NCBI GenBank assembly: GCA_016793095.1
Contig: JAEUJQ010000077.1
Location: forward strand, 1-64,000
From: Myxococcaceae bacterium
GTDB lineage: Bacteria; Myxococcota; Myxococcia; Myxococcales; Myxococcaceae
Length of the DNA: 64,000 nucleotides
Direction: 5' to 3'
Under the pieces are notes generated by a model. The model was given only the letters and a program-made list of their open reading frames with translations. It made no database searches and was not told the DNA's origin. Below are positions 53,574 through 61,693 of the stretch, piece after piece (the first letter of the stretch is position 1; each line of letters starts with the position of its first letter). The position numbers were made by a program, and so were the translations under genes.

Positions 53574-54503
53574 TCACTGCGCGACGGGCGCACAGGCGCG
53601 ACGCAGGTTCTGAAGGACCTGGGCCTGCGCGGCGCGGGTGCGGGCGTACCCCGCCTCCCGGATGAAGCGCTCATCGCCGCCGAGCTGGGCGGCGCGCTCG
53701 TAGGCGACGACGGCCTCCTGGAGGTTCCCGCGCACCGAGTGGAGCGCACCGACGTTCGCCCAGGCGCGGCCGTCGTTCGGGTTGGTGCCGAGGTAGGCCT
53801 GGTGCTGCTGCAGCGCCCCCTCGAGGTCGCCGTCCAGGGCCGCCTTGACCGCGGGCTTGAGGGGCTCCGGGTCGGCGAGGAGCAGCGTGTCAGTCGTCTC
53901 ACCCGGGCGCAGGTCGGCAGCGAAGGACTCGACGAGGTGAGCCATCGCCTGCTGCGCGAGCCTGGCCGCGGTCGGCACCGAGTTCAGCGCCTCGGCGAAG
54001 TTGTTGCTCCCGTCCTTCATCACCGTCGGAGTGGGCCCGGCTCGCTGCCCGAAGTAGTTCTCCGAGAAGACCTGGCGCCCGTCGTTGCGCACCAGCGTGA
54101 ACGTCGCTTCGGCCCTCACCGTCAGCGCGACCCCGGTCGTCTGCCCCTGCGCCGGCGCCGTACCCCCCGTTGCGCGCACCACGTTGAGCAGGACGAACAG
54201 GGTCCCCTCGCCGGGGTTGCCGAGGCCCATGGTGCACGTTCGCGTGAGCTCCCGCTGCGTGAGGGCGACGAGCTCGGGCTCGAGCACCGCGGCCGCGAGG
54301 CTGCCCATGGGGTCGAGGATGGTCTGGAAGACGTTGGGGCCCGCCTGCGGCGTGGTGCCCTTGACGTTGACGACGATGACTCCGGCCGCGTCCAGCGCGG
54401 GCGGCGTCTCGTGTCGCAGGTACAGGCGCGGTGCACAGGCGGAGGAGAGGAGGAGCGCTGCGAGGAGACCGCCGGCCAGGAGCTGGTTCACGCTCCCGAG
54501 CAT
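53574..54503 (-). CDS. TPR-containing lipoprotein
   Basis: The 309-aa protein starts at the ATG at 54503. Lipobox LLLSSAC. The middle is beta-rich (VIVVNVKGTTPQAG; TLFVLLNVVRATGG; VTVRAEATFTLVRNDG). The C-terminal ~110 residues contain TPR units (ALDGDLEGALQQHQAYLGTN, GRAWANVGALHSVRGNLQEAVVAYERAAQLGG). Likely an inner- or outer-membrane-anchored assembly or scaffold protein. Separated by 63 bp from the hybrid kinase gene start and in the same orientation, so possibly in its operon upstream. Confidence 0.82.
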   Translation of the reverse strand: MLGSVNQLLAGGLLAALLLSSACAPRLYLRHETPPALDAAGVIVVNVKGTTPQAGPNVFQTILDPMGSLAAAVLEPELVALTQRELTRTCTMGLGNPGEGTLFVLLNVVRATGGTAPAQGQTTGVALTVRAEATFTLVRNDGRQVFSENYFGQRAGPTPTVMKDGSNNFAEALNSVPTAARLAQQAMAHLVESFAADLRPGETTDTLLLADPEPLKPAVKAALDGDLEGALQQHQAYLGTNPNDGRAWANVGALHSVRGNLQEAVVAYERAAQLGGDERFIREAGYARTRAAQAQVLQNLRRACAPVAQ

Positions 54504-54584
54504 CGACCAACGCCTGGACAAAGTCAGCGCTTCGAGCGCGCCGGAGCGTGTGCGCGCGCGGAGGCCGAGGGGTACGCTCGAGCC

Positions 54585-54755
54585 GTGCTGGGTCGCTCGC
54601 TGGTCCTGGTCGCTCTGGTGCTCCTGGTCGGCGCGGGCTGCGGCTTCACGCGTCCCTCGGGCGCGCAGGCGCTGCGACAGGCCGTCGGTCCGAACGTCTG
54701 CGTCGCTCAGCCGACCTGCCTCCTGCCCCGGCTCGCAGCGCGGCCTCGTGGTTGA
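54585..54755 (+). CDS. Small lipoprotein (56 aa)
   Basis: Starts at a GTG at 54585: VLGRSLVLVALVLLVGAGC is a lipoprotein signal with lipobox VGAGC, then GFTRPSGAQALRQAVGPN and two Cys. A different frame continues just downstream into a hydrophobic SWLTLLASVLLRRRPR end typical of a membrane-retention tail, so a frameshift may separate the two parts, or this may simply be a 56-residue protein. It diverges from the TPR lipoprotein gene. Confidence 0.5.
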   Translation: MLGRSLVLVALVLLVGAGCGFTRPSGAQALRQAVGPNVCVAQPTCLLPRLAARPRG

Positions 54756-54800
54756 CGCTGCTCGCGAGCGTGCTGCTGCGACGCCGCCCGCGATGAGGGC

Positions 54801-55196
54801 TCAGTGGGCGGAGGCCTTCGAGATCTCCGAGCAGCCGACCGAAGACTCGCCCCACCGCACCTTGTTCTTCCGGTAGCAGTCCATCATCACCACCAGGCCG
54901 CAGCCCTTCACCTCGATGACGACGCCAGGGTAGCTCGCTGCCTGAGTGCGCGACTCCGCCTGCGACTGCTGCCACATGGCGAGGCGCGCGGGGTCGGCGG
55001 CGATGTCTGGCGGCGGGGTCGGCTTCGGCACCCCCGCGAGGCGCAGCTCCATGGCCTTCAGGTCGCTGCGCTCGACGCCCACGACACGCTCGAGGGGACA
55101 CGAGTACGCCTTCGACACCTGCTCACGAGCGCCATCCGTGAGGGACTGACACCCGCTCAACGAGACGACCAGCAGGGCGAGCTGGGCTGGCCTCAC
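54801..55196 (-). CDS. Small lipoprotein, hypothetical
   Basis: The 131-aa protein has a GTG start at 55196 overlapping the stop of the cytochrome gene (GTGA). Lipobox LSGC. The mature part has the stretch SDLKAMELRLAGVPKPTPPP and a C-terminal Cys pair (GCGLVVMMDCYRKNKVRW). Function unknown. Translationally coupled to the di-haem cytochrome gene, so perhaps an accessory factor for it. Confidence 0.7.
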   Translation of the reverse strand: MRPAQLALLVVSLSGCQSLTDGAREQVSKAYSCPLERVVGVERSDLKAMELRLAGVPKPTPPPDIAADPARLAMWQQSQAESRTQAASYPGVVIEVKGCGLVVMMDCYRKNKVRWGESSVGCSEISKASAH

Positions 55197-57232
55197 AGCG
55201 AGCGCACGTACGCCACGAGGTCATCGACCTCTTCGGCGGTGAGGTGCGACGTCCGTCCGTGCCGGTCCTGCTCCTTGCCCATCAGGATGCGCGCCTTCAG
55301 CGTGGGGGCGCTGCCGTCGTGGAGGAAAGGCGCCGTGCGCGCGATGCCGAGCAGCGAGGGCGTGTTGAGGCCGCCGTGGAAGAGGAACTCCTGGCGGTCG
55401 GGCACCGGGCCGGTCCGCACGTAGGTGCCGACGTCGTAGAACTTGTTGTCCGTCAGCGTCGCGCCGCCGTGGCAGGTGCCGCACGCCGCCTTGTCGAAGG
55501 CCGCCTTGCCGCGCACGAGCTCGTCCGCCGGAGTGCCGGTGGTGAACGGGTTGTCGGGCGCCTGGACAGACATGATGAAGGCCATCAGCTGGCTCTCCAT
55601 CTCCTTCGACGGGCCGACGCCACCCATGCGGTCGCGCGTGGTGTGCAGCATGAACTGCGTGACGGTGTCGAACTCGCCGTTCCAGTGGAAGGGGGCGGTG
55701 TGCTCGAGCTTCTTCCCGGTGAGCGCCGGCGTGTTGCGCGGGCCCTCGGTGGTGTTCCACACGTGCCCGTCCTCGCGGGCCTCGACGTGACAGGTGGAGC
55801 AGCTGATGCCGAGCTGCTGCGGGTTGTTCATGCGGCTGTCCGTCGCGCTGAAGAAGAGCTTGCGGCCAGCGACCACGTTCGCAGGCAACACGTCGCCGCC
55901 GAGCACCTGCACCTGCGCCTGTCGCACGCGGCCGCCGGCCGCCTCCAGCTTCGAGAGCGAGTGGTCGAAGGCGTTGAAGACCCACGCGGTCTTCCCGTCG
56001 CCTGAGACCGCGATGCCGTTGGGCCCCGCGCCGACGTTCACCACCTGCTGGTCCGTGGCGCCGACGTTCGAAGCCTGGAAGTCGTTCTTCGGCGCCTTCT
56101 GCGTCGTGGGGATGATGGAGACGTTGTTCGACTCGCGGTTGGCGACGAAGAGGAACGTGCCCGTCGGGTCGATGGCCATCGCCGTGGGCCCCTGGACCGG
56201 CACCCCTGGCGTATTCGAGCCGAGCAGCATCGGCGGCCGCTCGTTCACCGTCAGCCCGCCGCACGCGAGCAGGTCATCGACCTGCGCCTGTCCGTCGTCA
56301 CCGAAGGTGAGCACCGCGGGCGCCGCCACCGAGGCGGGACCGCAGGGCCCCATCGCGCCGTAGCCTGACGTGCCACGCAGGCGGGAGTCCGGGAACGGAC
56401 CGGCGGCGCCTCCATCGGAGGCGGGTCGGGTGTTCAGCGTCGCGTCCGAGGCCAGCAGCGACGCCACATACACCTGCGAGCCCTGGGGGTTCGCGAGGAT
56501 GGCCTGCATCGCGCGCGGGCGTCGCGTCTGGTTCTCGGTGGAGCCGGGGAAGAAGGGCTTCGGGGACAGGCTGACGCCGCCGTTCGTCGTCGTGATGCCC
56601 AGGGCGGTGCGGTTGAGCTGGCGGAAGACATCGGAGCTGCTCTTCTCGACCTGCCCCGTCGTCGCGTCGAGCGTCACCACGTCGCCGCTCTTGAAGAGCG
56701 TCACCATGGCCTTCCCGCTGGCGAGCAGGGTGATGCCGCGTGGCTCTGCACCGACCGGCGTCTCCCACTTCACCTGCTGGGTGCGGGTGTCGATGGCCAT
56801 CACGGTGCCGACGTCGAGGTCCGTGCGCGACGCGGCGTTGACGACGTAGAGCGTGCGCGCATCGCTGCTGATGGCGAGGCCCACCGGCTCGATGCCCACC
56901 TCGAGCGTGGCGCTCACCTGCTGCTCGCCCTTGCGCAACACCGACACGCTCCGCCCGCGGCGATTGGCGACGTAGACGGTCTCGTCGGGCGCGACGAGCA
57001 CCTTCTCGGGCTCACGGCCCACCGCCACCTTCGTGAAGGACGACGGGTCCTTCGCGTTCACCACGAAGAGCGCGTCGAGGTCGCTGTCCGCCGCGTAGAC
57101 GAGGCTGTCGTCGCGGCTCATCGCGACCGAGCCCGAGGCCGAGCTCCCGCCGGCGCCGGGCGTCTCTGGCGCGCACGCCCACGACAGCGACAACGACACC
57201 ACGAGCGCAGCGGCCAGGAGGCGGGTCTTCAT
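55193..57232 (-). CDS. Di-haem c-type cytochrome with YVTN-type beta-propeller (lipoprotein)
   Basis: The 679-aa protein starts at the ATG at 57232, signal ending LSLSWAC. Residues ~60-430 form a propeller with YVTN-like blades (ALFVVNAKDPSSFTKVAVG, VYVANRRGRSVSVLRKG, LYVVNAASRTDLDVG, FLFVANRESNNVSIIP). The C-terminal part has two haem-binding motifs, CSTCH and CGTCH, with conserved context NTPALTGKKLEHTAPFHWNG and RTAPFLHDGS as in MauG/di-haem peroxidase families. Likely a surface electron-transfer or peroxidase protein. Its start region is divergent from the DoxX-like gene. Confidence 0.88.
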   Translation of the reverse strand: MKTRLLAAALVVSLSLSWACAPETPGAGGSSASGSVAMSRDDSLVYAADSDLDALFVVNAKDPSSFTKVAVGREPEKVLVAPDETVYVANRRGRSVSVLRKGEQQVSATLEVGIEPVGLAISSDARTLYVVNAASRTDLDVGTVMAIDTRTQQVKWETPVGAEPRGITLLASGKAMVTLFKSGDVVTLDATTGQVEKSSSDVFRQLNRTALGITTTNGGVSLSPKPFFPGSTENQTRRPRAMQAILANPQGSQVYVASLLASDATLNTRPASDGGAAGPFPDSRLRGTSGYGAMGPCGPASVAAPAVLTFGDDGQAQVDDLLACGGLTVNERPPMLLGSNTPGVPVQGPTAMAIDPTGTFLFVANRESNNVSIIPTTQKAPKNDFQASNVGATDQQVVNVGAGPNGIAVSGDGKTAWVFNAFDHSLSKLEAAGGRVRQAQVQVLGGDVLPANVVAGRKLFFSATDSRMNNPQQLGISCSTCHVEAREDGHVWNTTEGPRNTPALTGKKLEHTAPFHWNGEFDTVTQFMLHTTRDRMGGVGPSKEMESQLMAFIMSVQAPDNPFTTGTPADELVRGKAAFDKAACGTCHGGATLTDNKFYDVGTYVRTGPVPDRQEFLFHGGLNTPSLLGIARTAPFLHDGSAPTLKARILMGKEQDRHGRTSHLTAEEVDDLVAYVRSL

Positions 57233-57431
57233 GGGGGTCTCTTGAAAGTCCGACGGGGGTGACAGCGATGTCCCGGTTTGCGGCCTCACCGGGCGGATTG
57301 ACGAGCATCAATGCAGGTGGCGGGCCAACCGACAAGGCCCCGCAGGCGGATTTGTGGGCAGCGTTGGTCGCTCGACGCTCGCCGCAACCCGCAGGGGACA
57401 AGCCGCGTGGGGCCGGACTAAACGCGCTCCC

Positions 57432-57836
57432 ATGCGAGACCTCGGGTGGTGGCTGGCACAGGGCTTCCTCGGTGCGTTCCTGGCGGTGCTCTTCCTCCAG
57501 TCCGGCCTGGACAAGGTGCTCGATTGGAAGGGGAACAAGGCGTACGTCACCGGCTACCTGGACAAGACGCCGCTGCGTCGGCTCGGGGGCCTGCTCTTCT
57601 TCCTCATCACCGTGCTGGAGGTTCTGGCGGGCGTGGTGTCGGGGGCGGGCGTGCTGGCGACGGTGCTGCTGCGCCAGCCCGAGCTTGGACTGCTGGGCGC
57701 GTTCCTGTCCGCGGCGAGTGTGGTGAGCCTCTTCCTCGGCCAGCGCCTCGCGAAGGACTACGCCTCAGCCGCGGGCATGGTGCCCTACTTCCTCACCACC
57801 GTCGTCGCGCTCGTGGTGCTCGGCGGCCGGCCTTGA
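57432..57836 (+). CDS. DoxX-like membrane protein
   Basis: The 134-aa protein reads from the ATG at 57432 (MRDLGWWLAQGFLGAFLAVL) and has four hydrophobic segments; FLQSGLDKVLDWKGNKAYVTGYLDKTPL and LLFFLITVLEVLAGVVSGAG are in the style of DoxX/DoxD quinone-interacting proteins. The family is often found near redox proteins, here the divergent di-haem cytochrome. Its 3' end overlaps the opposite-strand gene at 57765-58160 by 72 bp, which is unusual for this window. Confidence 0.75.
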   Translation: MRDLGWWLAQGFLGAFLAVLFLQSGLDKVLDWKGNKAYVTGYLDKTPLRRLGGLLFFLITVLEVLAGVVSGAGVLATVLLRQPELGLLGAFLSAASVVSLFLGQRLAKDYASAAGMVPYFLTTVVALVVLGGRP

Positions 57837-58160
57837 GCGGCGCGCCACGTCGGTGACGAGGCGGCGGCGGCGCCACAGCGCGAGCGCGGCCACGAGGAGC
57901 AGCACGGCCGATGCGGGCGCGAGGGAGCGCACGGCGTGCAGAGGCCGCTCGACGCACACCAGCACCTCGACCACCGACCAGCTTGGCGGTGAGGTCGAGA
58001 AGTCAGGGCGGCGAACGGCGCGCGCCTCGCACCGACCGGTCGCCGAGCACGCCTCGCCAGCGCGTTTGCCGGCACACGCGACAGACGGCAGCTCGGGCAC
58101 CAGGACGTCCGCCGAGGCGCCCGAGGCGATGAGGACGAGGACGACGCAGAGCCGGTTCAC
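57765..58160 (-). CDS. Secreted protein with C-terminal membrane tail, hypothetical
   Basis: The 131-aa protein starts at a GTG (58160) overlapping the previous stop, with GGAGG upstream. The signal ends at ASGASA; a Cys-rich middle follows (CAGKRAGEACSATGRCEA), and near the C-terminus is a hydrophobic helix (ASAVLLLVAALALWRRRRLV) followed by basic residues, reminiscent of MYXO-CTERM-like membrane-anchoring tails. It overlaps the convergent DoxX-like gene by 72 bp, so its true end might be slightly upstream of 57765. Confidence 0.65.
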   Translation of the reverse strand: MNRLCVVLVLIASGASADVLVPELPSVACAGKRAGEACSATGRCEARAVRRPDFSTSPPSWSVVEVLVCVERPLHAVRSLAPASAVLLLVAALALWRRRRLVTDVARRSRPAAEHHERDDGGEEVGHHARG

Positions 58161-59026
58161 CCGCTCCTCCAGGCCCAGACGGCGGGCATCACCACCTGCG
58201 GGGTCACGAAGAGCAGGGCTCGCGCGCGGCGGCTCATCGGCGTTCCATTCGGCCACGCGAGGGGGAGGAGAGAGACGAGCGCCCCGCCAGCGCCGCAGAC
58301 GACGGCCGCACCTGCCACCGCGGCGCTGCCTGCACCCAGGGCCGCAGAGAACGCCGACAGCACCAGCACCGGCAAGGCGAGCGCGAGAGGGCCGAGCAGG
58401 AAGAGCGCGACGAGCAGCGTCACCGCGTCGATGAACACCTTCACGCCGCGCGGAGTCTGCCGCGCCCGCTCGGCGAAAGACGGCAGCCGTCGCGGCGCCT
58501 CGAGGAGGACGTCGTCCTCGCGCAAGAGCCAGCGCTCGGCGTCCGGGTCGCCCCACGGCCCCAGCCGCAGGGCGAACGCCTCGAGCCCGTCGGTGATGTT
58601 CGCGTACCGCGACAACCAGCGCGACGCGGCCTCGAGGTCGGTGGGCAGCGCTCTCACGCGATCGAACCAGATGGTACGGCACGGCTCGCCCGGCGCGTAC
58701 TCGCTCAGCGCGAGCCAGGCGGTCGCGCAGTCGAACGAGACGCCATCGACGACCAGGGTGGAATGCGCCTCGCGACGGGCCGCCAGGGCCAGCTCGTGCA
58801 GGAAGCCCTCGTCGTGCCCGGGGAGGAGCACCCGCACCCCACCGGCGCTCTGGCTGGCCTCCAGCTCGAGCCGCTCGAGGGAGAACCGGGGCCCCGCGCA
58901 CGTGGCGAGCGCCGTCAGCCGGCCGGGGAAACAGGCGGTGAGCCAGCGTCGGACGTCGTCGAGCCTCACGCCTTCGAACCAGGCGATGTGGACCGGCGCG
59001 CCGTCTCCCCAGGGAGCCTCAGCCAC
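58157..59026 (-). CDS. Hypothetical protein with C-terminal membrane segments
   Basis: The 289-aa protein starts at a GTG at 59026 (VAEAPWGDGAPVHIAWFEG). About 200 cytoplasmic residues of unknown fold (LDDVRRWLTACFPGRL, GVSFDCATAWLALSEYAPG, RALPTDLEAASRWLSRYANI) are followed by two or three TM helices (AVTLLVALFLLGPLALALPV, AAVVCGAGGALVSLLPLAW, and the final RALLFVTPQVVMPAVWAW). No family recognised. The stop overlaps the GTG of the next gene, so the two are co-translated. Confidence 0.72.
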   Translation of the reverse strand: MAEAPWGDGAPVHIAWFEGVRLDDVRRWLTACFPGRLTALATCAGPRFSLERLELEASQSAGGVRVLLPGHDEGFLHELALAARREAHSTLVVDGVSFDCATAWLALSEYAPGEPCRTIWFDRVRALPTDLEAASRWLSRYANITDGLEAFALRLGPWGDPDAERWLLREDDVLLEAPRRLPSFAERARQTPRGVKVFIDAVTLLVALFLLGPLALALPVLVLSAFSAALGAGSAAVAGAAVVCGAGGALVSLLPLAWPNGTPMSRRARALLFVTPQVVMPAVWAWRSG

Positions 59027-59121
59027 GCAGCGGTCCGTCTTCGAGAGCAGGCATGGCTGCGGAGCTTACGCGACGACGCCGCGAGTCCACCGGCCGTCCG
59101 CTGGGGTAGCGTGCCGGCGCC

Positions 59122-59631
59122 ATGCGCTACCTCGTGAAGCAGAAGCTGTTCTGCCTGGGTGACGACTTCGCCATCAAGGACGAGCAGGGCACCGAGCGGT
59201 ACACGGTGGACGGCAAGGCCTTCACGCTGCTGCGTCAGAAGCTCGCGTTCCTCGACGCGAAGAAGAACGAGGTCGCCTTCATCCGGGAGAAGCTGGTCGC
59301 GCTGACGCCGTCGTACGAGATCCTCAGAGACGGCAAGGTCGCCGCGGTGGTGAAGAAGGACTTCATCAACGTCTTCCGCCTCGGCTTCACCGTGGACGTG
59401 CCCGGCCCCGACGACCTCGAAGCAACCGGCAGCCTGCTCGAGCACGAGTACACCTTCCGACGGGCTGGCCGCGTCGTCGCAGAGGTGTCGAAGCGCTGGT
59501 TCTCGTTCACCGACACCTACGGCGTCGAGGTCGCGCAGGGAGAAGACGACGTGCTCATCCTCGCCAGCACCGTCGTCATCGACATGATCGCCCACCCGGA
59601 CGAGAAGGCAGCGCCGAAGCCGAACCCCTGA
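59122..59631 (+). CDS. LURP-one-related (LOR) family protein
   Basis: The 169-aa protein starts MRYLVKQKLFCLGDDFAIKD. The pattern KDEQGTERYTVDGKAF, KKDFINVFRLGFTVDVPG, LLEHEYTFRRAGRVVAEVSKRW and DTYGVEVAQGEDDVLILAS is characteristic of the LURP-one/tubby-like fold (phospholipid scramblase-like barrel). No signal peptide. In bacteria these are single genes of unclear role, perhaps lipid or membrane-associated. Stand-alone; 11 bp after a short spacer follows a decayed region. Confidence 0.85.
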   Translation: MRYLVKQKLFCLGDDFAIKDEQGTERYTVDGKAFTLLRQKLAFLDAKKNEVAFIREKLVALTPSYEILRDGKVAAVVKKDFINVFRLGFTVDVPGPDDLEATGSLLEHEYTFRRAGRVVAEVSKRWFSFTDTYGVEVAQGEDDVLILASTVVIDMIAHPDEKAAPKPNP

Positions 59632-59882
59632 CGACGGCGCTCCCGCAGTGAACACCCTTCCAGCCCTGCGCCGAGCGCGCCACCTGCGGTCACGATGGCG
59701 CCTCTTCCACACCGACGGTCGTGCTGCACCGCGACGCTCCACACCACGTCGTTGAGGGCCCGGCTGCGGTTAGGGCTTGAGGCCGGACAACGCGGCCGCC
59801 TTCGTCGCACTTCTGCGTGTCCCGAGCCGATTTGCCGCCGCGGGCCAGATGAGCCACGGCCAGGTTGTTCGATCTCAAGCCC
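59632..59882. other. Non-coding stretch of decayed sequence
   Basis: No intact gene recognised. Several frames give short, frame-interrupted peptides of ordinary composition but match no family I recognise. It borders the GNAT fragment below, and I treat the whole 59632-60216 stretch as a site of gene decay. Confidence 0.5.
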
Positions 59883-60113
59883 TTACCGAAGTCGAGGCCA
59901 GGCACTGCCCGTCGCGCGTGCCTGGAAGCGGTTGAAGCGGCTGTCCACGCAGGCCGCGATGCGCCCCACTACGCGGCCCTGCCGGCGCGCGAGGAAGTAC
60001 CTCGCCCGCGCCGACTCGAAGAAGGGGTTCGCGCGCGGGTCGATGAAGTCGCGGCGCTCGGCGACGATGGGCTGCATGAAGACCGGGTCGTTCGCGTAGT
60101 GCGCCCGACGTTC
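59883..60113 (-). pseudogene. GNAT acetyltransferase N-terminal fragment
   Basis: The minus-strand frame reads HYANDPVFMQPIVAERRDFI, then PRANPFFESARARYFLARRQ and GRVVGRIAACVDSRFNRF, matching the beginning of a bacterial GNAT-like family, but the protein ends soon after at a stop and lacks the C-terminal acetyl-CoA-binding part. No start with ribosome-binding site exists. A truncated relic. Confidence 0.55.
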
Positions 60114-60216
60114 CGGCGGGCGGGCTCGTAGAACCGGCTGGCGATGGACTCGTGCTGCGCGTCACGGAACGCCTGCGGCTTCGCGGCCGGCGGTTGGTTG
60201 GCGTGAGGGCCCAGCC

Positions 60217-61527
60217 TCACCGCCGAGGCGCCACGCGGGCGCGAGGAGCGTCCTGTACGCGCAGGTACACGTCGATGACCGCGCCTTGTTTCCCCGACGT
60301 GGTGGTGAACGTCCCGCGCTCGCGCTCACAGTTGCCGCGCCCGTCACAGCGCGTGCGCACGGTGAAGCCGGTGGACACCGACGTGACCGCGTGAACGAGC
60401 GGCTGGAGCTCGTCCGTCGTCGAGCGCTTGTCTCCGTCGAGGTCGCGCCACACGAGCAGGCTCGCGAACGCCGCGTCGTTCACGTCCACCACACCGTTCC
60501 CGTCGTCGTCGAGCGCGGCGAGCGCCTCGAAGCCGTTCACCGCCGTGCGCCCCGAGGGCAGCCGGGTGTCGCTGCCGAACAGCTCTGACCCGTCGTCGAT
60601 GCGGCCATTCCCGTTCACGTCGCGCGCGAGCCACGGCGTCACGGCCGTCGGCCAGTCGGACCGCACCCCGCGGCCAGGCGTGAAGGCGAACGTGGCGCGG
60701 GAGCGCTCGAACGCCACCGGCTGCCCGTCGAAGCTCAACACCAGCGGCGTGGTGCACTCGAAGCGCTCGTTGTTCGACGAGGTGCAGTACCAGGTGGAGT
60801 ACTGCGTGCCCGTCTCGGCCACGGTGCCGTCGCAGCGGCTGTCCACCCAGTTGCGAATCCAGTTGTCCCAGATGTCGGGGTACGCCGGGTTGCGCCGGTT
60901 GCACCAGGCGTGGAAGCGCGCCGGGCTGCAGCCGCCGGTGTTGTCCGACGGCGCGCACCGGTTGCCGTAGCCCGGGTCGCCGTTGCAGCTGTTGCCTTCG
61001 GTGTCTTCGCAGCGGCGGCGCGGCGGCGGGCAGTCGAAGTCGCGATCGTCGATGCGCCCGTCGCAGTCGTTGTCGATGCCGTCGTTGCAGACCTCCTGGG
61101 GCACCCGGCACTGGTTCCACGAACCGGAGCCGTCGCAGGTCTGGCTCGACGTCGAGCCGCACGTCGTTCGGCAGGTGCGCGTGTCCATCGGCACGCACTC
61201 GCGGGGAATGCCGGCGTCGCGCGGCGTCTCTGGCTGGCCCGCGTCACGCGGGGTCTGGGGCTGGCCCGCGTCGGGGATCGTCTCGATGGGGTTGCCGGCG
61301 TCCCGCGGAGTCCACGGCGCGCCCGCGTCCACGTCGATGACCTCTTCGTCGTTGCGACGCCCGCCGCCCATCGGCGGAGGTTGGTCGGTCGACGTGCGGC
61401 CTGGACCAGCCGGCGTCTCGTAGTCGATGGACGCCGAGTCGCTGCGCGCCCGAGGGTCGTCGGAGAGCTCGGCCGTCGAGACGCCACAGCCGCACAGGAG
61501 GAGCACCGAGGTCCGGAGGATCTTCAT
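60217..61527 (-). CDS. Lipoprotein with MopE-type and EF-hand-like motifs
   Basis: The 436-aa protein starts at the ATG at 61527 with GGAGG two bases before it; lipobox LLLCGCG. It has a TPRDAG repeat block (~90-135), a CRTTCGSTSSQTC/CNDGIDNDCDGRID module (MopE-type copper-binding motif) near residues 150-180, and EF-hand/dockerin-like repeats in the last ~140 residues (DVNGNGRIDDGSELFG, DDDGNGVVDVNDAAF, DLDGDKRSTTDEL). Predicted extracellular, calcium-binding. Repeat-rich like neighbours. No enzymatic motif seen. Confidence 0.83.
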   Translation of the reverse strand: MKILRTSVLLLCGCGVSTAELSDDPRARSDSASIDYETPAGPGRTSTDQPPPMGGGRRNDEEVIDVDAGAPWTPRDAGNPIETIPDAGQPQTPRDAGQPETPRDAGIPRECVPMDTRTCRTTCGSTSSQTCDGSGSWNQCRVPQEVCNDGIDNDCDGRIDDRDFDCPPPRRRCEDTEGNSCNGDPGYGNRCAPSDNTGGCSPARFHAWCNRRNPAYPDIWDNWIRNWVDSRCDGTVAETGTQYSTWYCTSSNNERFECTTPLVLSFDGQPVAFERSRATFAFTPGRGVRSDWPTAVTPWLARDVNGNGRIDDGSELFGSDTRLPSGRTAVNGFEALAALDDDGNGVVDVNDAAFASLLVWRDLDGDKRSTTDELQPLVHAVTSVSTGFTVRTRCDGRGNCERERGTFTTTSGKQGAVIDVYLRVQDAPRARVAPRR

Positions 61528-61693
61528 GTCCTCCGCCCAGTGCGACCCCCGTGCCCGCGTGGACCACCCGAAAGCCTGTTTGCAGGGCCTCGTAACTGCC
61601 GATTCCGACTGGCTCCCGGCGCCCGCTGTGGCGGCGTGGCTGCTCCACTGGAGCGCGCCGGGCAACACCTTCAGGCCCGCCGCGTGCGCGCTC

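Noticed and set aside
54585..54796. One frameshifted lipoprotein with a MYXO-CTERM-like tail
   Set aside because: The tail lies in another frame and no homologue is available to prove the break; kept only as a note on the 56-residue gene.
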